From positions 11,542,036 through 11,606,035 of the forward strand of contig OZ035997.1 in the NCBI GenBank assembly GCA_964035015.1: DNA of 64,000 nucleotides. Direction: 5' to 3'. Shown in pieces: positions 56,462-64,000 of this stretch. The notes below the pieces were generated by a model that worked only from the letters and a program-made list of their open reading frames with translations, was not told the DNA's origin and did not search any database. Numbering within the stretch: position 1 is the first letter of the stretch; each line of letters begins with the position of its first letter. Position numbers and translations under genes: made by a program. The DNA is from Corallium rubrum (lineage: Eukaryota > Cnidaria > Anthozoa > Scleralcyonacea > Coralliidae).

Positions 56462-56816
56462 GTAATTAAAAGATACTCACATATTATATCAGTGTAGGAG
56501 TGTGGCACTCTTCCAAGAAACTTTTGTCACAAAATTATCGAATTAGAGTCTGTAGGTAAACAAATTTAATAATTATATTTTCTTAGTTAAAATGTGTATT
56601 TGTTCTTTCCAGCACTAAAGTTGCGAGGCGTATATGCATGGTAAGAAGCAAATCACGTAATTTCACTGAGTGGAACCCTGCGCTTATATCGTCGACTCCA
56701 CTCTCAAAGCTAATTGTTTTATAAAGGAAACAGTTATTACCCAGTTTTAACTTACTTTTACGAGAGTTGCCTTGGACAGACGCAATATGTTTAGTGGTTT
56801 ATGGTTTTAAAGATAT

Positions 56817-56935
56817 AGACCTTATTCAAAAATGGCCGCCGAATTAGAATTATTTTATGTGCATATAAATTATCCCTTATGACCTTGAATTTCACGTATG
56901 AAAAACGAATTCATAACGGCTAATTTATATATGTA
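56817..56935. mobile_element. MITE remnant of the TATAGACC family
   Basis: TATAGACCTTATTCAAAAAT at the left and internal AATTATCCCTTATGACCTTG / CATAACGGCTAATTTATAT blocks resemble 11636-11812. The right terminus is not clear. Confidence 0.4.
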
Positions 56936-57597
56936 TTTCTCAAACTCATTAATAATTCATGAACCAAAAACAAAAGAAATTAATGATTAATCAGTGCTTT
57001 GAAATCGGAGGAAAAGTACTAGTACTTTGAAATAAGGCAAATTATATTACGTTTCAGAACGTTTCCGAGGTATCTTCGGAGTTTTGAGTTTGAGAAGTCA
57101 GTTCAAATACTCGACGTCGGACTTTACCGGGATTACAAAGACCTCGTGCATTAAAAAGCCTCGCCTTTGGCTCACCTTTTCAAAAAGCACTCGGACTTTG
57201 AAATCCCAGTAAAGTCCTCCGTCTCGTATTTGAACTATTACATAAAAGCATTTTAATCCCCCAGCTATTTTTGAATATACAAGGCAATACAAGGCAATAT
57301 AAGATTAGAAGTAAAAGTGGATATTTTATTTTCAAAAACTAGCGAAAAACTCAAAAGCAAAAAAGAAAAAGATATTAAGAGAAATTTGAGACTCCGCCCT
57401 AGATTTCGCCGACTTTATAAGGAAGATTTTATTACTTTCACATTTCATCGAGTTTTAACAAAATCATCCTGTCCGAATTGAACCCTAAAGACTCGTCGTC
57501 CGGCTTCAACGTGTTAAGGTTAATTTTTTTTAAAGTTTTTTAAAATAAACACAACATGGTAAACTCATTTAATATAAAATGTTTTCTTTTGGCTTAG

Positions 57598-57753
57598 GTT
57601 TCTGCAAAGAATGTCTGAAAAAAACTGACGCTGCTTATGAAGATTGTCTTAAATATTACCAAACAGCGATTCCTAATTCTTCTAAAAAATCGAAACAAGT
57701 TTGCGCTACAATGAGAAAAGATCTTCGTCAGAAATGCCCCGGAGTTTGCCAAG
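57598..57753 (+). CDS. Cysteine-rich exon 3 of the secreted protein gene
   Basis: The exon is 156 bp, acceptor TTTTGGCTTAG (57587-57597), weak donor GTTCGAAC (57754), phase 1-1, matching exon 2. It reads FCKECLKKTDAAYEDCLKYY then QTAIPNSSKKSKQVCATMRK and DLRQKCPGVCQ. Spacing is C-x2-C-x10-C-x18-C-x10-C-x3-C, which aligns with exon 2 (C-x10-C-x17-C-x10-C-x4-C if the exon junction is included). It therefore looks like a duplicated module. A (TA)n tract and Penelope debris follow, and no later exon of this gene is recognised in the window. Confidence 0.55.
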
Positions 57754-57761
57754 GTTCGAAC

Positions 57762-57765
<4 letters not shown>

Positions 57766-57836
<71 letters not shown>
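57766..57836. repeat. (TA)n microsatellite
   Basis: About 35 TA units directly after the exon 3 donor. Confidence 0.95.
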
Positions 57837-57837
<1 letters not shown>

Positions 57838-57841
<4 letters not shown>

Positions 57842-58063
57842 TTACCAGGGTTAAGTCACGTTGGCCTGAAAAACAGAGAAAAATCTTCTCGACGTTTCGA
57901 GCGAAGGCCCTTCGTCAGGAGAAATTAGGCCCTGAATGAAGGCCCTGACGAAGGGCCTTCGCTCGAAACGTCGAGAAGATTTTTCTCTGTTTTTCAAGCC
58001 AGCGTGTCTTAACCCTGGTATTATTTGGATTTCAACTGTGGCCGACGCTGTCCTAGAAGCTTT

Positions 58064-58067
<4 letters not shown>
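57838..58067. mobile_element. Head-to-head pair of Penelope-B termini
   Basis: AATATTACCAGGGTTAAGTC begins the left half. The right half is its inverse and extends to the AAGCTTCTAGGACAGCGTCG complement, which is the start of the Penelope-B terminus at 62502. Both halves contain the CTGACGA...GAAACGTC motif. No coding sequence lies between. Confidence 0.7.
57885..57924 (-). ncRNA. Candidate type-I hammerhead ribozyme (Penelope-B terminus)
   Basis: The minus strand has TTTCTC - CTGACGA - A - GGGC CTTC GCTC - GAAAC - GTC - GAGAAG. TTTCTC pairs with GAGAAG (stem I, one U-G), GGGC with GCTC (stem II), and AC with GT gives a minimal stem III. CUGANGA, GAAA and UH are all present in hammerhead order. 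One A is extra next to stem II. Short-stem-III hammerheads are known from Penelope-like elements, where they are thought to act as dimers. Confidence 0.5.
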
Positions 58068-58117
<50 letters not shown>

Positions 58118-58146
58118 TATATACATATATATATACATATATATAC

Positions 58147-58232
<86 letters not shown>
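58068..58232. repeat. (TA)n microsatellite with TACATA interruptions
   Basis: About 165 bp. The ATATACATATAT variants repeat five to six times in the middle. Open Tyr-Ile frames here are artefacts. Confidence 0.95.
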
Positions 58233-58237
<5 letters not shown>

Positions 58238-58595
58238 CATAAACATAAACCATAACCAGCCGACAATTTTAAAAAATAAAGAAAAAAACATAATCCGAAA
58301 ATCGTCATCTTGTGACTTGATATTCAAGTTAAAAACAAGATAAGACAAAATGAGAGGTAATATTTCGACTCTATTTCAAAGTCATTATCAAACCAATAAT
58401 TTACAAGCTTACTGAGTCCTATATATATACAATAATCACAAGGATGATGTCACCGCTTAGTAACTGGAAATGTCACCAAGTTGACAAAACAGGTTAGACT
58501 GACATGTCAGCTGAATTGTTTCAAGTAAATGTAGATAAAAATAAAAGTTGACAGTGGTGAAAGGATATATACATATTAAAGTTCTAAAAATAAAG

Positions 58596-59045
58596 CTAAG
58601 GAAATAGAGATAGTTCTTTGCTGGCCTTTAGGCCATTGTTCAGTTCAGGCTTTCTAAATTTGATTAGAAGAGCTTCTAAAATAAGTAATTGATTTGTATT
58701 ACCAAATTTACAGGAGTGAATTATTTTAAAGTTATTAAATGTTTGGTTCGATATACTAGGTCCAAGAAGAGGGAAATCAGAGGTGTTATTAAGGTTGTCA
58801 TAAAGAATGTTGAGGTTGGCAAGGTGTTGAGCAAGAGGACAGTCAATTAGGTGCTGTGCTACAGCGCTAGTGTTGATGTTAGAGTGTTCAGAAAGGCGAG
58901 TTTGAAGGCAGCGTTCAGTTTTTCCAATGTATTTGTGGTTGCATCCGGGACAAGAAATCTCGTAAATTACATTGTTTTTAGAAAGGTCCGGTATTTTATC
59001 TTTATTTGAAGTGAAGAAGGCAGTTTTTTTGTTTTTTTTGGACAC
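58596..59045 (-). pseudogene. Inverted C-terminal fragment of Penelope-A protein (GIY-YIG)
   Basis: A 149-codon frame reading KKTAFFTSNKDKIPDLSKNN, VIYEISCPGCNHKYIGKTER, CLQTRLSEH and ending LLIKFRKPELNNGLKASKEL. It differs from the plus-strand copy by only about three residues over the shared 125, and it keeps the true C-terminus that the plus copy has lost to an insertion. It is part of the inverted terminal structure, not a gene of its own. Confidence 0.85.
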
Positions 59046-59062
59046 GACCGAACGACTTAGAA

Positions 59063-60982
59063 ATGATGTGCGTTGCCGAAGACGTTTGGGACCAGTTGGA
59101 TCGACTCGACCAATTCAAGAATGGTAATTTCGTTAAAGATAAGGTCAAGAACTCTTTACGTTCGTTTACTTATAATTATATTGATTTAGATTTGAAACAG
59201 TTTTTTGTCGACCGTAAGCGAATTAATATTCTTAGGAATCTAAGTGTCAATTTCGCCATTCTTAAACCTGACAAGGGTAATGGCATAGTTATTTTAAAAC
59301 GGTCAGATTATATTAATTCAGTTAGCTCTCTCTTTGATAATCCTGATAAGTTTAAGAAGGTGTTCTCTGATCCAACTTTTACAAGACTTAACTCTTTACA
59401 GACATATCTTTCTACTCTTTTCAAACGTGGCGAAATTTCCGACAACGAATTTAGATTTTTACGGCCAAAAGCTGCACATTTCGGACGAGCACATGGACTC
59501 CCAAAAATTCACAAAACTTTCGATCACATTCCTAAATTTCGGCCGATTATTGACACGACAAACACTCCTCATTATAATGTCGGCAAATTTCTTTCCAATT
59601 TATTAAACCCTTTGACTCTGAATGATTATACACTTCGTGACACATTTCAGGCAGTTGATGCCATTAAAGCTGTCCCTACACAACTTTTCTCTGAAGGTTA
59701 CCGCTATGTTTCGTTTGATGTTGTGTCTCTTTTTACCAACGTTCCTTTAAAGAAAACAGTCGGCATTATTTTAAATCGTATTTTCGTTGATAACCAAGTT
59801 CAAACCACTCTTACTAAGCGCACCTTAAAAAAACTGATTTTAGATTCTTGTACCAAAACCACTTTTTCTTTTAATAATAAATTATATGAACAAGTAGATG
59901 GTGTTTCTATGGGTTCGTCGTTAGGTCCGGTTCTTGCAAATATAATACTTACTGAATTTGAAAATATTATTGTTTCGGAATTAATCCAATCAGGCATAAT
60001 AAAATTTTACCGACGCTATGTTGACGACACTTTGGCACTTATCAAGCCAAGTGATATTCCTTTTGTGCTATCTAAATTTAACAGCTTTGATAAAAACCTT
60101 AAATTCACGGTGGATACCTTTCCCGATGATGATGTCCATTTCCTAGATTTAAAAATTTCCGACGATGGCATTGATGTTTATCGAAAAAACACCCATACCG
60201 GACAATACACACATTTTTCCAGTTTCGAACCTTTCTCCCGCAAAACTACTTGGATTAATTCTTTGTTTTACCGTGCTTTTAAAATCTGTAGTAGTTCTTT
60301 GTTACTCAACCGTCAAATCGACTCCCTTAAATATTTTATGTCTTGGAATGGTTTTCCGGCCAAAATTAGAAATTTCCTTATCTCTAAACTCAAAGCTAAG
60401 CATTTCGCCAATTCAACCACCACTACCAAAACGTTTGACGACGCTTCTCCCAAAATTTGGTTAAGACTACCTTATCTTGGTAGACAAGGTGAATTTCTTG
60501 TACGTAACCTAATTAAAAAACTTCGGCGCAACCTAAAAGTTGATGTCAATTTCGCTGTAATTTACCAAACCAAAAAAACTGCCTTCTTCATTTCAAATAA
60601 AGATAAAATACTGGACCTTTCTAAAAACAATGTAATTTACGAGATTTCTTGTCCCGGTTGCAACCACAAATACATTGGAAAAACTGAACGCTGCCTTCAA
60701 ACTCGCCTTTCTGAACACTCTAACATCAACACTAGCGCTGTAGCACAGCACCTAATTGACTGTCCTCTTGCTCAACACCTTGCCAACCTCAACATTCTTT
60801 ATGACAACCTTAATAACACCTCTGATTTCCCTCTTCTTGGACCTAGTATATCGAACCAAATATTTAATAACTTTAAAATAATTCACTCCTGTAAATTTGG
60901 TAATACAAATCAATTACTTATTTTAGACGTAATATTGGGCACTTCACTCGATTTCATAGCATGTTCTAAGTATTTTGGGTGA
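59063..60982 (+). CDS. Penelope-like reverse transcriptase with GIY-YIG endonuclease
   Basis: A 639-codon open frame. RT motifs in order: ILKPDKGNGIVILKRSDY (about residues 66-83), AHGLPKIHK (about 139), FRPIIDTTNTPHYNVGKFL (about 155), YVSFDVVSLFTNVPL (motif A, about 212), VDGVSMGSSLGPVLANIILT (motif B, about 275) and RRYVDDTLAL (motif C, catalytic Y-V-D-D, about 317). A thumb region HFLDLKISDDGIDVY follows, then GIY-YIG: VIYEISCPGCNHKYIGKTER at about 523-542 with Arg and Glu-His downstream. The enzyme copies element RNA and nicks the target. The ORF seems truncated at its N-terminus, and its last about 30 codons are replaced because an element inserted at 60928. No other stop is seen, so it was recently active. 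Confidence 0.88.
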   Translation: MMCVAEDVWDQLDRLDQFKNGNFVKDKVKNSLRSFTYNYIDLDLKQFFVDRKRINILRNLSVNFAILKPDKGNGIVILKRSDYINSVSSLFDNPDKFKKVFSDPTFTRLNSLQTYLSTLFKRGEISDNEFRFLRPKAAHFGRAHGLPKIHKTFDHIPKFRPIIDTTNTPHYNVGKFLSNLLNPLTLNDYTLRDTFQAVDAIKAVPTQLFSEGYRYVSFDVVSLFTNVPLKKTVGIILNRIFVDNQVQTTLTKRTLKKLILDSCTKTTFSFNNKLYEQVDGVSMGSSLGPVLANIILTEFENIIVSELIQSGIIKFYRRYVDDTLALIKPSDIPFVLSKFNSFDKNLKFTVDTFPDDDVHFLDLKISDDGIDVYRKNTHTGQYTHFSSFEPFSRKTTWINSLFYRAFKICSSSLLLNRQIDSLKYFMSWNGFPAKIRNFLISKLKAKHFANSTTTTKTFDDASPKIWLRLPYLGRQGEFLVRNLIKKLRRNLKVDVNFAVIYQTKKTAFFISNKDKILDLSKNNVIYEISCPGCNHKYIGKTERCLQTRLSEHSNINTSAVAQHLIDCPLAQHLANLNILYDNLNNTSDFPLLGPSISNQIFNNFKIIHSCKFGNTNQLLILDVILGTSLDFIACSKYFG

Positions 60983-61159
60983 AGGAAAATTCGAGTGTAG
61001 AATATATACATTTTAAGACCAAACCGGGACCAGTTGCGAAAAATGCAACTACACAGGCCTTCCGGCAGGAATTGAACCCACGACCTTGTGGTCGAAACCG
61101 GGACCAGTTGCATTTTTCGCAACTGGTCCCGGTTTGGTCTTAAAATGTATATATTCTAC
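60928..61159 (-). mobile_element. 232-bp SINE/hairpin insertion in the Penelope-A ORF, 12-bp TSD
   Basis: ACTTATTTTAGA is duplicated at 60916-60927 and 61160-61171. The insert contains 54-bp perfect inverted arms (TAGAATATATACATTTTAAG ... AACCGGGACCAGTTGC) at about 60990-61045 and 61105-61159. The minus strand across the loop reads GTCGTGGGTTCAATTCCTGC, a good Pol III B-box (GTTCAATTC). Removing the insert restores the expected C-terminal frame. Confidence 0.75.
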
Positions 61160-61923
61160 ACTTATTTTAGAAGCTCTTCTAATCAAATTTAGAAAGCCTG
61201 AACTGAACAATGGCCTAAAGGCCAGCAAAGAACTATCTCTATTTCCTTAGCTTTATTTTTAGAACTTTAATATGTATATATCCTTTCACCACTGTCAACT
61301 TTTATTTTTATCTACATTTACTTGAAACAATTCAGCTGACATGTCAGTCTAACCTGTTTTGTCAACTTGGTGACATTTCCAGTTACTAAGCGGTGACATC
61401 ATCCTTGTGATTATTGTATATATATAGGACTCAGTAAGCTTGTAAATTATTGGTTTGATAATGACTTTGAAATAGAGTCGAAATATTACCTCTCATTTTG
61501 TCTTATCTTGTTTTTAACTTGAATATCAAGTCACAAGATGACGATTTTCGGATTATGTTTTTTTATGGCGAGCAGCTCACTAATCTTGACGAGGTCTGGG
61601 CCGAGTTTATATGCGTTCACAAACTCGATTTAGGATTTCGTGGGGGATGATCTTCGGTATACGCAATGTCTACCGATCAGCGGCAGGCATTAAATTGTGC
61701 GCTACGCTACAGTCTTTCTTCCTCGAGGACTTTTATTGGCAAGTTGGCATTGTTTGGCGCTGTCAAACACAACTCTATTTGTTGCTGGAAGTGTATATCA
61801 AGGCCACAAAAGGCTTAGCGACATTTCGAGGGGCAGACAGTGTATTTAATTTATACGAGTCTTTGTTCATTCATTTTTATATGAAATTCCACACCATTGT
61901 GCCAGGTGATTTCACTTAACATT

Positions 61924-62122
61924 TTAAGCATGCGACGTTATTGTCAACACTCACGTCACGCGTACAAAATTGAGCCATTAAAGATGGCAACAGCCGCTAT
62001 TGCTGCAAATCAACAACCTAAAACTGCAGAGATTGCCGTTCTTCACTTCAAGCAAGAGTACTGACGCATGGCTCGATTTTATACGCGTGACGTCCATGTT
62101 GAGGAAAACGTCGCATGCTTAA
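61924..62122. mobile_element. 199-bp MITE flanked by TTAA
   Basis: TTAAGCATGCGACGTT and AACGTCGCATGCTTAA ends with internal ACGTCACGCGTACAAAATTG / CGATTTTATACGCGTGACGT. TTAA at both ends is the piggyBac target duplication. 61563-61923 (one 102-codon frame without recognisable domain) is unassigned. Confidence 0.65.
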
Positions 62123-62222
62123 GCTCTTTAATTGAAAATGCTTCAGACGATAACAAGTATTTTACTACTAAATAGTAAATGGTAGCAACTCGCAGCACTT
62201 CACTTTTGATAAAAACTTCTAG

Positions 62223-62380
62223 TTGTATATATATAGGACTCAGTAAGCTTGTAAATTATTGGTTTGATAATGACTTTGAAATAGAGTCGAAATATTACCT
62301 CTCATTTTGTCTTATCTTGTTTTTAACTTGAATATCAAGTCACAAGATGACGATTTTCTGATTATGTTTTTTTCTTTATA
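62223..62380 (+). mobile_element. Solo terminal fragment of Penelope-A
   Basis: It repeats 61418-61562 almost exactly (AGGACTCAGTAAGCTTGTAA to CAAGATGACGATTTTC) and then enters TA-rich sequence. Confidence 0.85.
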
Positions 62381-62434
62381 TATATACATATATACATATA
62401 TATATATGAATGGTGGAAGTTGTCACTCAGGTGG

Positions 62435-62439
<5 letters not shown>

Positions 62440-62500
<61 letters not shown>
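62440..62500. repeat. (TA)n microsatellite at the left border of Penelope-B
   Basis: About 30 TA units, directly followed by GTTAAAAGCTTCTAGGACAG, the start of the Penelope-B terminus. Confidence 0.95.
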
Positions 62501-62504
<4 letters not shown>

Positions 62505-62589
62505 AAAGCTTCTAGGACAGCGTCGGCCACGGTTGAAATCCAAATATTACCAGGGTTAAGTCACGTTGGCCTGAAAAACAGAGAAAAAT

Positions 62590-62629
62590 CTTCTCGACGT
62601 TTCGAGCGAAGGCCCTTCGTCAGGAGAAA
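62590..62629 (-). ncRNA. Candidate type-I hammerhead ribozyme (Penelope-B terminus, second copy)
   Basis: The same 40 nt as 57885-57924: CTGACGA, GGGC/GCTC stem, GAAAC, GTC and TTTCTC/GAGAAG stem I. Identical spacing in two separate insertions supports a conserved element part. Confidence 0.5.
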
Positions 62630-62832
62630 TTAGTAAACAACTCACATGTGGTCACGCGTATTTATAGCAGAGCTACAATGGGAATCACGTGAACACATGT
62701 AAGCCAATAAAAACAAAGTAAACAAATAAATTAATATGTAATTTTGGCCTGTGTGCAGGTGCTGACCCAATTTGTGGGTCAGCTACCTGTAAATAGGCAA
62801 AGAAACAGGTTATAAATTACTATTTAACTGCA

Positions 62833-63870
62833 TCATGTTCGCGCGCTGACCTGGTTTGCTTCATTAACTATGTTAATGACTTCCACCCAGCACTCCAGTT
62901 CACATGGGAGATCAGTGAGACTAGTGTGTCGTTCTTAGATATTCTCGTCTCCATTAATGGTAATAAGCTGAGCACTTCTGTCTTTTACAAGACCACTGAC
63001 TCTCATAGCTACCTCCTCTTCTCCTCTCATCATCCTAAACACACCAAAACTTCCATTCCTTTCTCTCAATTTCTTCGTCTTCGCCGCCTCTGCAGTGAAG
63101 ATGATGATTTCAATGCCAAATGTTTGGAAATGAGAAACTTTTTTGTTAATCGCGGTTATCCTTCCCACCTCTTAGACACTGCCTTACACAAGGTCTCCAA
63201 CATTTCCCGTTCAGACACCTTAAGCGAACCTTTGGCTACCATTTCTAATGAAAAAGTACCTCTAGTTCTCACTTTTCATCCCTTCAATTTCAAAGTAAGG
63301 GACATCATTAGCCGCAATTTCGACCTCATTAAAAATGACCCAGAAACATCTTCCATTTTCTCTGAGAAACCCCTAGTATCTTTTCGGCATAGCAAAAACA
63401 TCCGGCAAAACGTTGTTCACAGCTCACTGCAGCAAGCCTTGGTATCACATGTTGGCACCAGCTCTTGCTGTCGTGGTAGGTGCAACACCTGTAAATACTT
63501 AGACTCCTCAATTTCAATTTCGGCTCCAAAATGTAGGTTCAACATAACCCACAGTTTCACTTGCACTTCCTCCAACCTCATTTACTGTATCTCTTGCAGT
63601 AAATGTCCCATGCTTTACATCGGAGAAACTGGAAGACGTTTAGGTGACAGGTTTGTTGAACACCTTCGTGATGTCAAAAAGAATGTGCCAAACAAACCTG
63701 TTGCCAGGCACTTCAACAGTGCCAACCACTCCTTTTCCAACATGAAAATCTGTGCCATTCAGCCCATTACAGGTTGTAACGATACTCGTCGTAAACAGGA
63801 AATGCGTCTCATTTACAAACTTGGTACCATTCACCCTCACGGCCTCAATGAGCGATTCTCTTTCATTTAG
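62833..63870 (+). pseudogene. Penelope-B protein C-terminus: RT thumb, Cys linker, GIY-YIG
   Basis: The frame is open from about 62833 (FINYVNDFHPALQFTWEIS, which normally follows the Y-V-D-D core) with no ATG of its own, so the element is 5'-truncated after the catalytic RT motif. VSFLDILVSINGNKLSTSVF and KTTDSHSYLLFSSHHPKHTK match the thumb region. A cysteine cluster (CCRGRCNTCKYL) follows, then GIY-YIG: LIYCISCSKCPMLYIGETGR, with Arg in GDRF and EHLRD downstream, ending HGLNERFSFI. The stop is at 63870. It differs strongly from Penelope-A, hence another lineage. Confidence 0.85.
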
Positions 63871-64000
63871 CTCACTCCACCACCATATTCCACACCTTTT
63901 CCTTAACCTTTTTCTGATGATTTAAATAGTAATTTATAACCTGTTTCTTTGCCTATTTACAGGTAGCTGACCCACAAATTGGGTCAGCACCTGCACACAG

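Larger units (their letters stand above)
58255..61562 (+). mobile_element. Penelope-like element A with inverted 5' terminal copy
   Basis: The coding strand is plus. The left arm 58262-59040 is an inverted copy of the 3' end (60575-61560 minus an insertion), including the last part of the GIY-YIG domain, so it reads as a minus-strand frame 59045-58596. Both arms end in TTGATAATGACTTTGAAATA-GAGTCGAAATATTACC and the AACATAATCCGAAAATCGTC border. The inverted, 5'-truncated partner is typical of Penelope elements. A further terminal fragment lies at 62223-62380. The left border abuts a TA tract. Confidence 0.85.
62502..64000 (+). mobile_element. Penelope-like element B, 5'-truncated, with inverted terminal repeats
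   Basis: 62749-62827 (CTGTGTGCAGGTGCTGACCC ... AATTACTATTTAA) is the exact inverse of 63922-64000, so the coding part lies between inverted terminal repeats. The right one runs off the window. The terminus 62502-62640 carries the hammerhead-like motif in minus orientation and is the same as 57838-58067. The coding fragment begins mid-RT. Confidence 0.82.

Noticed and set aside
56615..56642. A 28-bp microexon between the two cysteine-rich exons
   Set aside because: It has an acceptor- and donor-like border, but 28 bp would shift the frame; direct joining of 56461 to 57598 keeps both cysteine modules.
57851..58348. Poly Tyr-Ile frames on both strands, also at 42762 and 43379
   Set aside because: (TA)n microsatellites.
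61611..61919. 102-codon plus-strand frame
   Set aside because: No recognisable domain, no splice or promoter context, and it lies between Penelope fragments and a MITE.

Overview
The window is animal (metazoan) genomic DNA. It is AT-rich and has GT-AG introns, extracellular EGF and Sushi modules on symmetric phase-1 exons, and a very dense load of eukaryotic mobile elements. The mix of Penelope-like elements, restriction-like-endonuclease LINEs, CR1/L2 LINEs with an esterase ORF1, 5S- and tRNA-derived SINEs, THAP, hAT and mariner relics would fit a cnidarian or another early-branching invertebrate. That placement is an inference; no marker gene fixes the species.

Region 1 (1-18.6 kb) is the 5' part of one minus-strand gene. 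I can read 11 coding exons: a signal peptide (18469-18560), a two-exon cysteine/tryptophan module resembling an EMI domain, a plain EGF, six calcium-binding-type EGF exons and a six-cysteine Sushi exon, after which the gene runs off the left edge. All splice phases agree and the joined reading frame is 447 codons plus one base. Its introns hold a hAT element with a perfect 8-bp target duplication, a 5S-rRNA-derived SINE, several MITEs, a 1.3-kb mosaic of pentanucleotide satellites, a 0.7-kb tetranucleotide satellite and a MULE-like element with a 45-bp minisatellite core.

Region 2 (18.6-32.5 kb) has no gene I can support. It holds MITEs, a composite of four apparently identical 802-bp tandem units between two copies of one MITE, and a 3.5-kb imperfect palindrome.

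Region 3 (32.5-42.6 kb) is a stack of three plus-strand, 5'-truncated LINEs with RT, CCHC and restriction-like endonuclease (R4/Dong or R2 type), each bounded by (TAA)n. A CR1/L2-like LINE with an SGNH-esterase ORF1 is nested in the first copy.

Region 4 (42.6-57.8 kb) appears to be a second, plus-strand secreted-protein gene. A signal-peptide exon (44616-44708) and two cysteine-rich exons (56311-56461, 57598-57753) join in matching phase, with a paired C-x10-C pattern in each cysteine exon. The 11.6-kb first intron holds a THAP-bearing transposon, a minus-strand CR1/L2 LINE inside a 32-bp satellite, a 685-bp foldback element, and a minus-strand RING/TRAF/Kelch pseudogene.

Region 5 (57.8-64 kb) has two Penelope-like elements (RT plus GIY-YIG). 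They show inverted terminal copies, and two intact terminal copies carry a motif that folds by hand as a type-I hammerhead ribozyme.
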